From positions 4,166,501-4,230,500 of the forward strand of contig NC_081818.1 of assembly GCF_030704535.1 (NCBI RefSeq): DNA of 64,000 nt, given 5' to 3'. The stretch is from Vitis vinifera. Lineage: Eukaryota; Streptophyta; Magnoliopsida; Vitales; Vitaceae. Every line of letters begins with the position of its first letter. Positions within the stretch are counted from its first letter, which is position 1. A model generated the notes under the pieces. The model saw only the letters and a program-made list of their open reading frames with translations, did no database searches and was not told where the DNA came from. A program made the position numbers and the translations under genes. Positions 24,240-37,415 of this stretch are shown here, piece after piece.

Positions 24240-26112
24240 AGGATTAAAATATGCTGGATAATCGCGCACGGGATTTTTTGTCACAGCAAAAAGGGTGGCG
24301 ATGGGATTCCGCGAGATTTCCTTTGAAAAAAATATATTATTTTAAAAATATTAATAAAAATAGTGGTTTAAGAAAGAAATCCAATTCGATTAATTGGACC
24401 GGCATGAACCGTACTAACCAATGGTCTTATTTTTAAAAAAAAACAAATTCAATGTTTTAAAAACCATACCCCAGGTCCAACTGTGGATCGGTGGTCTTTC
24501 TACTCCAATTCAGTTAATTATATAACCTTCAAATTTGAGTGGCATTAAATCAGACAAACCGACAATTAAAGCGTTGACCCAGGTACATTTGACCAAAACC
24601 CGAATGGGCTCAAGGCAACACAAATTGCCTAAGCCCATCACCATCAGGAGGCTTGCTTTTGTAATGGTTGTGCAATGTATATATACTCCCCATAAGAGCG
24701 AAGATATGTTTTATAACAAAAAAACAAACTGATGTGGGATCTGTTAAATAATAATACTAATAATAAATTTAAAAATTAAAGAAAAAAAAAATGGACAGTC
24801 CATTAGGGGCTCGACCCAAGGTCTTTTAGAACATTAAAAACAAACAAGTTACCATTGTGCTATGCAACCATTGCTTTATAATTTAGTAATGTTACATTAA
24901 TATTTATTTCCAATTTTATCATATAAAATATTTAAACAAATATAAATATTTAGTTGTTTACTTTCAAGTTTATTTCTATAATAATTATTAATAACTATGA
25001 AAATACTATAATTAAATAATATAATAATTTTAAAATAATAAAATACATAAATAAACTTAAATATTTATTTTATTTAATATATTTATATTTATCTTTATAA
25101 TATAATTTGGTATATCAAATTTTAAAAATAACATATTATTGAAAAATATTAATTATATATTTTTAATTTTTTTAAATTATTTTATTTTTAATAAAAAATA
25201 AATTATATATTTATGATGTCATCGGTTCAACTATAATCTGACTGTAGTTCGACCGTCGTCCGACCATTGAATTATGAATCGATAACTTTTCTAATTTAAT
25301 TATTGGTCCGATTTTAGAAATATTGGACAAACTTTACTTGAAATGGAATAGTACAATAATTTTAGAATTATTTTTAGTGGTATAATTTTTTTTAAAAAAA
25401 ATATTTTAAAAAATTATTTCACTATTGTAAAAAGATCCGGATTCAACTCCACCTTGCCCTTATTTCTAACATTTTTTACAAATGAAGTACAGAAATGAAC
25501 TTCTCTTTCCAAAAAAATTTGAACTAGAGTCTGCTTATGAGGACCTTCCAAATAAATACATCCTTTACCATTTAAAATGGTACATGGTAGAACATCCTAT
25601 CTTTTCACTAATTTTTAATTTTTTTGACCATATTTTTACCTTAAATAATTTAATAAAATATTTTAATATGTTTATAACAAATCAAATAAATCATTCTAAT
25701 ATAAAATACATCTACTTATAATAATCTATAATGTAATAAACAAATAGAATATTTATATCATACTTTTAAAATAGTATTTGATTTCAAATACATTCAAGAT
25801 AATATTTAATTCATATTAACTTTTTTTTTTTTTTTCAAATTTGTAATATTCGCATCTTTTTTATATCACGGGTCACATGAGTCGATCTTATATGATTGTG
25901 TATTTTCTTTTTCCGCTTTTTAAATTTTGAAAAACATCAAATTGATGTTATTACTTTCTAAATGAGAAAACTTACAAAACCATTATTTCAAAGAAACACG
26001 AAAAGGCTTCCATGGTTACAACTTATTTGTAGACCCTTTCATTCATAGAAATACTAATTACTATTAATTTCATTACAATAGTCATTCCCATCTATGCCAT
26101 GCCAACTTTGTC
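24240..26112. other. AT-rich intergenic DNA
   Basis: Between two transporter loci. Very AT-rich from about 24,880 to 25,900 with long A/T runs. Short frames are not recognisable. No tRNA or repeat family could be assigned. Confidence 0.5.
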
Positions 26113-29100
26113 TTACTCAAGAAACTTAGTCATTGATGCTTGTATCTCTTCAAGCGTACGCCCCTTGGTTTCTGGTATCAACTTTGCAGTGAATAAAACG
26201 GTGGCAGCAGAGATGAGAGAGTAAAAGAAGAATGTTCCTGAAGCAGTGTAGCCAAAACATTCATGTCCTCTATGCATGAAAAATCTGAAGAGAGATAAGG
26301 AAAGAGAGAGATTAATTAAATACCTGGAGAGCTCCATTCGAACATATAGTTGAACGTGTATGTCACAACCACAGAAAAGAACCAGTTGGCTAAACTCACC
26401 AGGCCCCCAGCTGAGCCTTTTATGTTTATGGGATACATCTGAAAATACAAATCCATCCATGATCATATGAGCTACAAATATATATATATATAAAGCGTAG
26501 GGTGAAATGTAAAGGAAGCTATATTGGTAAAGTTCATGCCGGATAAGATCAATACCTCTGACACCACAAGCCATGGCACTCCTGACACACCCAATGAGAA
26601 TGTTGCGAAATAAATCTGATTAATTGCAGAATTATGTAGTCAACATATAACTCGGATTTATTACTAACCCATAAAAGATATCAGCTTACAAAACTTTGTA
26701 AGCGTATTTTTGTATTGGTAATTTCTAGTCAAAATTTTCATTGTGTCTCTTAGTTCATAATTTTCAAATCCTTCATTAGACACTTGTCTTTTCCAAATTG
26801 TTCATATTTGAAGATGATCAGAGGAGTTGGCAAGTGCATTTGAGGTGATGAATGATGACAAACATTGATCATCCATGTTTTGAACTCTTATCATTTTTTT
26901 GAAAAATAGAGTGATTGTTTAAGGAATGCAAAACATAATGTTTAAATCTTTTGGATCAATTTCTGATGAATTGAATTTAATGGTAACAGTCTCTATTGTA
27001 TCCAGTTCTTTTATTCTTCTCTAATCGATCAAATTTCGATCACATCTATATCCCTTGATCTTTTTTCAAATCATTCTCGACCGTTTGATGGGTTGCAAAC
27101 CCCTAATACTTAAACCATCTTTCTAGAAGTGGTGTTGATGGTTGTGAGAGTGAAAATCCTATGTTTTGAGCTTCAAATTTTTCTTACCAACTTGGAGAGT
27201 GTTTGCCTTCTGAGAAAATCAATTGGATTTGAATTGAAAATCAATTTTTTAAGTAAGAAATCTTTGTTTCAAATGAGTTGATTCATTATGTTCTTCATCT
27301 TTGCTCTCATATTCACCATATTAGGGTAAAACCCAAGTTTCTTATTGTATGGACTCAAGAGGCCAAGATCAAAGCTTGGAGTAGATTCTAAGTGTTTTTT
27401 AGAAAAAGAAAGGTGGTAGCTAAAGTTTGAAGGTTCTAGGCAAATGATCTGAGAGAAGATGGAAGGTTTGGGCTAGGTAATACCTTGTACTCAGGTAATT
27501 TTTCTTCATAGTGGATTATAATTGATTGTTTAAGGCTCATGATTTTTTATTTCTTCATATAGTTTCCACGTTAAAAAAAAATTGGGGTCATTGTCTATCT
27601 ACTCTATCTTGTCTTTTGGTTAGTATTTCATTAATTTATGATATTTTTCATTGAGTTATGTTGAGTGTTTAATTGGAGCATGAGCTGAAATTTGATTATT
27701 AGAGATTTGAAAGAACAAGATATATCTCAATTTTTGTTGATTGATATCAAGGGGCATGTGAAAATGAGTGTCAGTATTGATGCAATGTCTTATATATCAT
27801 ATATGGGGAGTATTGCTTCATTTGCACGTGACTTGTATTGAATAACTTGTTTGAAAGAGTGTTAGTGCATTCATTATTGCTTGTGATTTGTTTGTTTAGT
27901 GCATTCATTATTGCCTGTGATTTGTTTGTCTGTTTATAGGATTGAAAAAGAAGATCAATTTATAGGAGAAAAATAGGGGATCTATAAGCATATGTAAGAC
28001 ACCTCTCTAATTGTTGCAAAAACGCCTATTCATCCCCCACCTCTAATTGTTATCCAAAGGTGAGATGCATTTTCAAACTTATTTTAACCAAGATAGGAAA
28101 ATAAGCACTCGCCTCTAGTTAATTTTATGTATGTGAGGGACTCTAGCCATGGGTAATATGCTTAGTACTCTATGAAGATTATGGATATAAAAATCCTTAC
28201 ACACAGGATTAATTAATAAGCTCGTAATATATATATTTGTTAAGTTGCATTTACCAGTAGGATGATGAGCACCAAAATAGGAGTGGTCTCCTTCCACTGC
28301 TTCAGGTCCTGCATGCATGCAAAAAAACAAAAACAAAAAGATAGTAAATAAATAAATAAATTATAAATGAAGAAAATATTCATTATTATGGTCTACATTT
28401 GTAAGTAGAAGAGACCTGCAGTAAGAATGACAATCCTGCGAGGAAGCAACTGAAGCACATTCCAGCTGCAGAAACCTGCAAACATTGGCAACCAACTATT
28501 GACTTGTTCATCAACTGTATCACAAAGTCGAAAAGTTACCCATGCTAACCATTAGTATTGGTCGTCGTCCGAATTTATCTATTATGAGTAGGCCCAAAGC
28601 CGGGGCTGGAATCTGCAGAAGAATATTAGCATGTCTAAGAAAAGCTTGAAGTAGTCCCTCATCAAAGTTAATTACTGTTAAATGAGAGTCAAGAACCTGA
28701 AGAATAGGTATTGCTCTAGTCCCAAATCCACTTGAAAAATCTGCCATACAACCCAAATTTATATATTAATTCTTCCATAATTTATTTTACTCCATCAAAT
28801 ACAAGAAGTAATACTAAAGGTCCTTGATTACCAGCTGACTCAAAGATGGAACTGGCATAACACCAAATTGCATTGTTCCCTGAAAATTGTCGCAGCACTA
28901 TCAACCCAACTCCAACCTAAACCAATTGAAGTTATCTGTAGAAGATCAGGCAAGTAATAGAATGGAAGCATATCGAGCTCATGACAAAATGATGAGGCTT
29001 ACGATAAGTGAATGAGCATATCTCCTCTGGAACAAATCTAGAATTCTAGCTAGCTCTTGAATAGTCCTGTACAAAACCAAGGGAAACCTCATCCCATTCT

Positions 29101-30796
29101 TGTTCAATGCAATGCTACATAAAATATTTTCTTCCAGTTGAAGTTTTAGAAAAATGCAAAACAGTTTTCGTTCATGGACATATGTAGCTGAAATGATACC
29201 TTGATGTCAGCTGCCTCTTGAGAAACATTGGTTCTTGGTCCCCTCAGCCTCTGTAGAGCAACTTCTAGTTCTTCGTCCCGACCAAGCTTTGCCTGCAGAG
29301 AATTGCCTCAATCAACCTTTGCCTAAGACCACTATACATGTTTAAACAACACTGCGATGCCGTGTAAATAATCTCAAGAAAAATTTAGTTGGACTCACCA
29401 ACCATCTAGGAGACTCTGGAACGAAGAATAGACCAATAAACTGTAACAGGCCTGGAACCATTCCTGGAAATGAAACCAAATATCAGAAACAATTACATGG
29501 ACCTTTCCTTCAATTGTATCAATCAGTAAAGATTTCAAAGCTATTACCAATTAGAGCCAAGGTGCGCCAGGAAACAATGGTTCGAATGAAAAAAATGAGT
29601 GAACTGCCAGAACACAGCATCAACTGTAGTATTTCACATATTTAAGCACATAAGTAAAATGCCCGGCTGCGAATCCTGTTAAAAATCTTCCCGAGTCCAG
29701 CCACCAATGATCCTTTGAAAAAGCAGTGAAATTTAATATCAATCCCATCCCCAAAAAAAAATCATGCATTGACTAGGTTCAGCCTGATCCTTGAAGCTTA
29801 AATAAGCATTGAGGTTGAGCAGAAGAAAGAAGGAAAGGAACAACAAACCTTGGCCAATGCTATCAGTAGCCATCCAATGATGCAGGATATATCCGCAAAC
29901 AACATTGTCTGCTTCAAGAATGTATTGAAAATTAAACCAAAATTGAGAACAATTAAACAGTTGATGAGGTTTTACAAATATATCGACAATTTCATAATAG
30001 GCTTATAGGCATTTAACAGTCTTAACACTTACACCTCGCCGACCAATAAAATCGATTGCTGTACCAGTCATTAGTGAAGCTATTATTCCCCCAAATGCCC
30101 ATATTGATACGAAAACTGAGTACTGTAAAATAAGAAAGAAAATCAATCAAAAAGAAAGGAGTTTAGCCACAGGTTTTTCATTCCTTCCTATTTTTTTCCT
30201 CTACTTATTGCTTTGCTTAATCCACACAGAAGCATATACAGTATTTTATAAAAATAAATGTTTGTCATTTATGTTTATAAATGTTATTTTCAGTAATGGT
30301 CTCAGTTAGTACTTACCTCAGCCAGAGAGAGGCCCAGATCATCCATCAGTTCATGCTCAACAGGTGATGAATATCCCCACTACAAAGCAATCAGAAACCA
30401 CCAGTTAACTCAAAAATCAGCCCATTACATGGCTAGCTAGTTTATTGCTTCATGAAATGGATAATTATTGCTAGGGTATAATTAACAAAGTCAATTCTCT
30501 GAATGGTTTTATTGAGCAGATAAAAAATCTAATTGTTCTTGGCTCTTAAAAAGTTGCACCAGGTTAGTTGTCTACTCAGAAAAGCCATGGAGAAGATTTC
30601 CGGTGTAATAGCATTTTGTTTTTCTTTGCTAAAGCAGAAATAAAAAGAGGAACCAAGCAAGACTCTTAAGCATAGAAATGAGCTTGTGGATCAAACTTAC
30701 AATGAAACTACAATTGAAGGAACCATCTCTAACTTCCTTTTCTGCAAGAAGGAGTGAGCTTGTGGTCAGTCCTTCATCCATGTTTCCTCTCTCCAT
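26113..30796 (-). pseudogene. ERD6L: ERD6-like transporter with TM1 and exon 6 deleted
   Basis: Most exons of an ERD6-like gene are present: exon 2 (about 30,317-30,380), exon 3 ending [15 protein letters not shown] (about 29,400-29,460), the GRDEELEVALQRLRG exon, [36 protein letters not shown] and the last exon [20 protein letters not shown] (stop at 26,113). Three lesions are visible. Exon 1 (30,796-30,701) passes from EKEVRD straight to GSFNCSFI, an in-frame loss of about 35 residues including TM1. Exon 5 (about 29,650-29,712) runs without a donor into the end of intron 6, so exon 6 (the usual VYIAEI.P...RG loop) is gone and readthrough meets a TGA. The 'DYSR...RILDLFQRRYAHSL' exon (about 28,998-29,065) has an out-of-frame deletion. 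A working transporter is very unlikely. Confidence 0.85.
26640..28250. other. Expanded intron with about 1.2 kb of extra sequence
   Basis: The intron before the [13 protein letters not shown] exon is about 1.6 kb here but only about 0.45 kb in the neighbouring genes. The extra DNA has no recognised coding domain. It includes two 34-bp direct repeats at 27,863-27,930 (TAGTGCATTCATTATTGC). It is probably an old insertion of unknown type. Confidence 0.5.
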
Positions 30797-30899
30797 TTCT
30801 GAGGTTCTGAGAGTGAAGGGGAATCTTTACAAAAGTGACAAACGTTTGATTATGTCTGTTTGGGAATGCTATCGTGCAGCATGCGGGCGGGCCTCAGAA

Positions 30900-32495
30900 A
30901 GTTGAATAACACAAGGGGGCCCAAACTACGTAGCCGGCTGGTGTCAGCCAGGCTACTGTCTTCCTAAATTTTCAAATGTAACATAGATAATTATATATAA
31001 ATTTAATTAATTTTATTTATTTATGATGATAAATTATAACATAATAGTTAGGAAAAGTTTAAGATAATAAAGATATATACCCACCAAATTTTACAGACTA
31101 GGATTTTAAAAAAAATAATAATCAAGACCCGAAAGGAATTAAATTAAGGTACAAAATAATTATATCAAACTTCGTATAAAGTAACAAAATTAGACTTACC
31201 ATAAAACAATAAGATCTAAATTTAAACACAATGACAATGTTTACTATTGGAAAGTTTGAGAAAAATGTAAGAAAAGGAAAATAAAAATAAAAAATAGATT
31301 TAAAATTAATAAATAAGTTTTATATGTTATTTTAAATTTATTTCATTTATTTTAATTCTTTTAATACAAATATTAAATAATTTAAAAATGAATGAGTTTT
31401 TAACTAATCTTATTTATATCTTTTTTACATATTTTTCATAACAAAATCATTTTTTTTAATTCTTTTTCTTTAATTAATTTACAAATTGAAAAGGTACAGG
31501 AAACTAACTGGCACCAGGCTGAATGTCGTGGGTCAGGTATCCACCCTCCTAAGCGGATGAAACCTAAAGCATGGTATACGGTCCTTTATTCTTTTTCTTT
31601 TTTTATTTATTTTTTTGAAAAGAAAAACATAATAATAAATTTTAAATAAAAATAACTATAAACACTATTTGGTTTTTTTCCTTATAAATTGAAATTTAAA
31701 AAAAAAAAATCATTATTATTAGAGCTTGTTTGGCCAAGTGATTTAAAAATAATTTTTTGTTTTTAAAAATGAAAAATTATTTTAAAAATTTTCTAATACT
31801 ATTTAACCGTTGTTTTTTGAAAACGATTTTTAAAAATAAAGTGAAATAAAGAATAATTTTTAGGAAAAAAATAAGAGTTATTTTCACTTGTTTTTTAAAA
31901 TAAAAGAAAAACATGGACTCATTTGGCCATGTTTTTTGAAACTTTTTTTTGAAAACTATTTTTAAGTTAAAAATAAAAAATAACTTTTAAAAACAAGTTT
32001 TAGAAAATATGATCAAATGCACCCTTAGCATTCTTTAAATTGTCCGATCATTTTTTAGTATTGCCTTTTTTGTGGTAAAATGATTGAATTTTCTAAACAA
32101 AGATCAAGACAGAAAGTCATTGAACACAAATTTTGAAATTTTATATTTATTATTATCTTAAATTTTTCTTTAATTTTAGTATTAGGTGATATTTGTTTTT
32201 TTACTTAATTCTAAATACAACTTTAATGCTTAATAGCGTTAAATATTAGGTTGTTTGTTTTTGTAGTATTTTATTTCTATTAAGTATTAAAAATAAAAAT
32301 AAAAACCAACATGTTATTTTTTCTATTTAGAAAAAGCTACATATTTTGGTTTTTTCTATTTATTAAAAAGTTTATAATAAATTATGAAAAAATAGAAAAA
32401 CAAACAACCTAAATTATGAAAACAAATTACTTTCAGCAAAAAGTCAAAAAAACAAACACCAGGATTACATTTGAAGCAAGTTTTGCTCTCACACT
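30900..32495. other. Intergenic DNA, AT-rich
   Basis: No gene seen. Contains a fold-back, MITE-like stretch (annotated separately) and a GC-rich hairpin-forming sequence at about 30,929-30,957 (GTAGCCGGCTG and CAGCCAGGCTAC). Confidence 0.5.
31722..32032. repeat. Possible hAT-type MITE or degenerate repeat
   Basis: A stretch of about 310 bp that begins TTAGAGCTTGTTTGGCCAAG, ends CAAATGCACCCTTAG, and holds TTTGGCCATGTTTTTTGAAA inside. Plant hAT-type MITEs often carry 'GTTTGG' near their ends. The terminal repeats are imperfect and no certain target duplication was found. Confidence 0.3.
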
Positions 32496-32500
32496 ATATT

Positions 32501-33539
32501 TGTCACGCCCCAAGACCCACTCCAAGGGCATGACGGTCATTTCACACTTCAAACCCGAAGGCTTACAATGTAACCTGACCCAAACAATTATCTTGTAATC
32601 GGAAGTTACCAATTACCAAATACCTATTCAGAGTAGCTGAACAAAATCTAAAATCCTCAAAATTCAATTTCAACACTAAAACATCCACTATCCAAAATCC
32701 ATTGTCCAAATATTTGCAAACTTAAACAATTCAAGTACTAAAACAAATTTCAAAATCTCCAAAACTCAACTTTGAGCTAACATAAAATTTAAAGGATCAA
32801 TATCCAAATAGCTTCCAAATACCAAAAAATCCAAATGAACATAACTAACAGTTAAACAAAATTCAACATAAAATCCTAAGCCAAATCCTAATGATGACCA
32901 TTTCTCAGCCTAGTCATCACTCTTCACCCGAACTAAAGGTACTTGAAAAGTAGTCAACAAATATGAATGAGCTCACAGCCCAATAAGGAACATTAATGCA
33001 GTCCATGGATCAAATATTTCAAACTCACTTACAAAATATGAGATATTGTAATCAATCATTTTCATAAACCTGTATGCATTTATTTATGATTCAAACAATT
33101 TCATATCAAATTCAGTCAAAACATTCCAATAATTTATTTACTCTGGTCATCAAACATCAAAGGGTGCCCAGTTAGGTGGGACTTTTCAAATGGGTGGCTA
33201 GCTTCAAATTATTCATTTAAGGTGGACGGAATCAAACACTACTAGTACTAGTAACCTCTAACCGAAACCCCTAGAGGCTGGGGTTCAAATCAATTACATT
33301 CCCTACCAAGAAATGTAAAGGTCAACTATTATATCCCATTGATAAGGGCCAAAAGTCAAAAGTCAAATAAAGGTCAAACAAACCAGAGTCAAATATTTAT
33401 TTCATTTATTCAAATTTACAACATATAATATCTCCACATTTATTTGTCAAAAACAAAATATAAAATTCTAACATACTTTTCATGCAAAACAGGTTTGATC
33501 CATGCATAAAACGGAATATAACTCAAACGTTTTCAAATA

Positions 33540-33576
<37 letters not shown>

Positions 33577-34848
33577 TATAAAATTATTTCAAAAAAAAAT
33601 TTAACAACTACATTAATTTCTCTTACTTCAAAAAAAGTCCTCAAAAACTTTGGAGAGAAATAATCTTGAAAATCTACTCTTCACCTAACCAAATATAAGA
33701 GGAATAATTATTACTATTTATCTAAATTATAAATTTGACAATTCTAAAATTTCAGGTATTCAAATTAATATATTTTTTTAATTATAAAAGGTAATTTAAT
33801 CTATTCATATTTTAAAAATTAATAAATTTCTAATTCATATAAAACTGAATTTTTTTTTTTTTTTAAATTTATTTCTTGGGACACAACTTAATTAAACTAT
33901 AATTTATTTCAATAATTAATTTTTATGTTATTTATTAACTTACGCTCATAATTATAATATCAAAAAAAAACTTTACTTCCTTTTTATTTAAAACTTCTAT
34001 TCTCTCATATATTTTTTTTTTAAACATAAACTTTATTCTCAATAATACTCCATTATTGCCAACAAAATAATAGACATATATATATATATATATACCCTCC
34101 ATCCGTACACACACGTACACACATATATATATTTTCCATTCTCCAATTCCACCGGTGTGCACACGCGTCCTCCATTTTTTTTTTTTTTTAAATCTTTAAG
34201 TCATTCTCCAATTCCACTTTTTTTTTAAATCTTTAAGTCATTCTCCAATTCCACAGTGTGCACGCGTCTTCCAAGGTTTTTTTTTTTTTTTTCCTTAAGC
34301 CATTCTCCTATTCCACCAGTGTACACACGCGTCCTACATGTTTTTTTTTTTTTGAATTAACCCTAGTCTAAAGTGAAATATTCCAAAGAGTCATTTTTTT
34401 TTCTAAAAACTTAAGAATTTCCAATTTCCAACAATAAATCAAAATCTTAAATTTTCACTAGTTTGATATTAAAACGAATTAAAAAAAATAAACTAACCCT
34501 AATCTAGATTTGGGGTTGTCCAAAAAAAATATATCTAATGTACTTGAAATTAACTAATGAAATCTAAAATAATAATCTAGGGGTTAGAATCTTACCTATA
34601 AAGGTTTGTTCTTCAAATTTTGAAATCTGACCTCAATTTCACGTTTCGGGAAACTCTCTGCGAACAGGAATGCGATTCAGAAAAGAACAGGAAAAAAGAG
34701 AAATTTTTTATTTATACCTAGGGTATTATTCGTAAAATTACATTTTCACCCCTCTTCCATTTTATTAAATTAATTAATTAATTAATTAATTTAATATCAT
34801 TATTATGAATTTCCTAAATTACCCTTTAAAAAAAACTTGGGCGTTACA
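32501..34848. mobile_element. Solo LTR of a second family (2,348 bp)
   Basis: Starts TGTCACGCCCCAA and ends TTGGGCGTTACA, an imperfect terminal inverted repeat typical of Ty3/gypsy LTRs of the TGTAACGCCC type. It is flanked by the perfect 5-bp duplication ATATT (32,496-32,500 and 34,849-34,853). No retroviral-type coding domain occurs, and no internal copy of the ends is visible, so it is read as a solo LTR. Contains (TA)n at 33,541-33,580 and a tandem array at 34,136-34,345. Separates the 26-31 kb pseudogene from the 35-40 kb gene. Confidence 0.8.
34136..34345. repeat. Tandem array, about four units of 50-70 bp, inside the solo LTR
   Basis: Units begin CATTCTCCAATTCCAC, mostly followed by GTGTGCACACGCGTC and a T-rich tract with AAATCTTTAAGT. 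One unit lacks the GTGCACACGCGTC part. Unit length varies mainly by poly-T length. Confidence 0.75.
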
Positions 34849-35217
34849 ATATTAGAATCTGATTCACCCAACCCTGCTTTTCTTTAATTGGGACCAGAGG
34901 TGGGATTGCTTGCAAAATCACAAAGGTGTCTGTCATAGTCTTCTCATCATGTACCTCAAAACAAAAAGAGTAGAGATCAAAGATGACTGCTCAACTACTA
35001 TAAAAAAAAATTATCTTTATAATTTTCGGATTATTTCTTTTCTTTTAATCAAATAACCCAAAAGAAAAAGAGAAAGTAGTTTAGACTTGAGTGGCAATGC
35101 AAAGGGTTTGGTCGAATCAAGTACATTATATATAGGAAATTAAATTTCTCTGTAATGTGCTGAGATACAAGCAGGTGACAAAGTGCATATAAAGATGCCT
35201 TATAACACGTACAGTCT

Positions 35218-35288
35218 ACCTTATTGCAGAAGGTAGGTATTTGAAGCTTGTATTTCTTCTAGCGTTCTTCCTTGGATTTCTGGCACCT
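35218..35288 (-). repeat. Duplicated fragment of a transporter last exon
   Basis: About 70 bp that repeats the end of the adjacent gene's final exon (35,322-35,395). Both carry TGCTTGTATTTCTTCT-like sequence encoding (R)TLEEIQAS on the minus strand and the stop region. It lies just past the stop of the 35,327 gene, so it is probably in its 3' UTR. Confidence 0.7.
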
Positions 35289-35326
35289 TATTATTATCTG
35301 ATCTCTTATAGGATGCCAGGTATATC

Positions 35327-35496
35327 TTACTGCAGAAAGTAAGTAATGGATGCTTGTATTTCTTCTAATGTTCTTCCCTTGGTCTCTGGTACGAGTTTGG
35401 CAATGAACAGAACACCTAAACCGCAAATGCTCGAAAATATGAAAAATGTTCCTGAAAAATGTACAAACAGTCATGTGCAAGTTGAGAGAGGGAGAG

Positions 35497-35535
<39 letters not shown>

Positions 35536-37378
35536 GAGAGAGAAGTATCACCTGCTGAGCTCCATTCAAATAAAAAGTAGAAAGTGCAAGCAACAAGCCA
35601 AGAGCCAAACCAGCAAACAAAAGTCACTAGGCTTCCAGCTGGGCCCTTAATGTTTATGGGAAATATCTGGATAGAGACCAATCATTCATTGTATTTCTGA
35701 AATAATGTAAACCTTATTGTGCATGTTAATCTGTTAAAAGAAGTACAAATCAAACCCAAAGCAAGTGAACTGACCTCTGACATTATAATCCATGGTATCC
35801 CTCCCATGCCAAATACAAAAGATGAGCTAAATACCTGATTGCAGAATCAAACAGCCAAAATATAAATTGATTTTATCCATCCCCATGTAAAATCCATCTG
35901 AACCCTTGAAAAGTTTTAATAACAATGGCCCTTCAAACTATGGTAGGACTCTGTCTGAAAGACACAACCTTACATATTTTGCCATGCTAGCAGCCAAGCA
36001 ATGGCAACTGAAGGGGATTGAGGAGGTGTATTGGAAAAAGAAAAAAGAAAAAAACTAGAAAAAAGCCTTCCAGACTATATAAGCTTCAGAAGAAGAATTG
36101 GATACTTGGTGCTTCAGAGACCTCACATTCTAATTGACTAGGACAGCACAAGGAAAGTCAAGGAGTGTCATATGAAGAAAACAAGAATCTTCCACTACAG
36201 TTTTCCTTTTACATGAATGCAACAAGAAACAAAACAACTGTATTTTGGTTAAAATCCTTTACCAATACGCCAACAAGTGCCAAAATGGGAGTTCCCTCCT
36301 TCCAGTAGTGAAGGTCCTGTTTATGGCAATAGCAGGTTTTTCAGAAAATAACAATATGTAAGACAGAAAAAAAGAGGCAGCAAAGTAGAAGAGTTGGTTT
36401 CAAAAGAAAAAAAAAAAAAAAAAAACCTGCAAGAGGAATGCCAATCCTGTAAGGAAGCAGCCCAAGCATGTTCCAGCTGCAGAAACCTGCAAACGATGGT
36501 GTATTCATGTGGGCTTTTCAATCAACCACATTAAAAACCATTTCTTTTTCTATTTCTCACCAGCAGAACAGGTCTTCGCCCTATTTTATCGAATAAAAAC
36601 ACACCTAAAATGGTCGCTGGAATCTGCAAATGAACAGCCAAATTCAAATCACTGAAATACATGAAGCAGAATCCCACATTCAAATTACTGTTAAAAGAGT
36701 TAAGAACCTGTACAAGACCATATGCCATAGTTCCAACCTTGCTCAAAAAACCTGACATAAACAAAAAACTCATATCTTACTTAACATGTTTTCCCCCCAT
36801 TAAATACATGAGGCATCCTCAGGGATCCGTGATTTACCAGCCGAATCAAGAATGGAACTCGTATAAAATGCAAAACCATTCAGTCCTCCAAATTCTTGCA
36901 CTATCATTAATCCAACTCCGACCTAAACCAATTCAACATACACATGCATAAAAAACAGCTAGAAAGGTATGTAACATAGTAAGGATGAACATATGACGCT
37001 CACAGTGAGACAATAAGCATATTTCCTCTGGAAAATGTCTATAATTCTGGTTTCTGAGAGCCCTTCAAGATATCTTGTGTAATCCTGTAAAATAACAAAA
37101 GCCCATCTCCTTTAATGCTCTACATCCAAAACAGTTGAAAAGAATAAATATTTCCTTCCAATAGAAATTGAAAAAAAAAATAAAAAATTATTACTCTTTC
37201 TTGAATATATCGTAAGTTAAAATGTTACTTTGATGTCAGAAGCTTCAAAAGAAATATCAGTGTCTTTTCCCCTTAGGTGTTGTAGTGAAGCTTCAAACTC
37301 TTTTTCTCGACCAACCTTTGCCTGCAGACAGTTGCATTCATAATTTGAGCATTTAAATGCATATTCATGAACTTCTAA

Positions 37379-37415
<37 letters not shown>

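Noticed and set aside
24790-24880. tRNA-like GGGCTCGACCCAAGG near an AT-rich stretch
   Set aside because: The B-box match is poor and no cloverleaf could be drawn by eye.
26113-26574. A continuous 153-codon frame covering the last exon of the 26 kb locus
   Set aside because: Only its last 44 or so codons are exon; the rest is intron and part of the previous exon in the wrong frame.
33541-33580. Arrays of short repeats as possible CRISPR or satellite
   Set aside because: These are simple TA, AT, GA or CT microsatellites in eukaryotic DNA without spacers.
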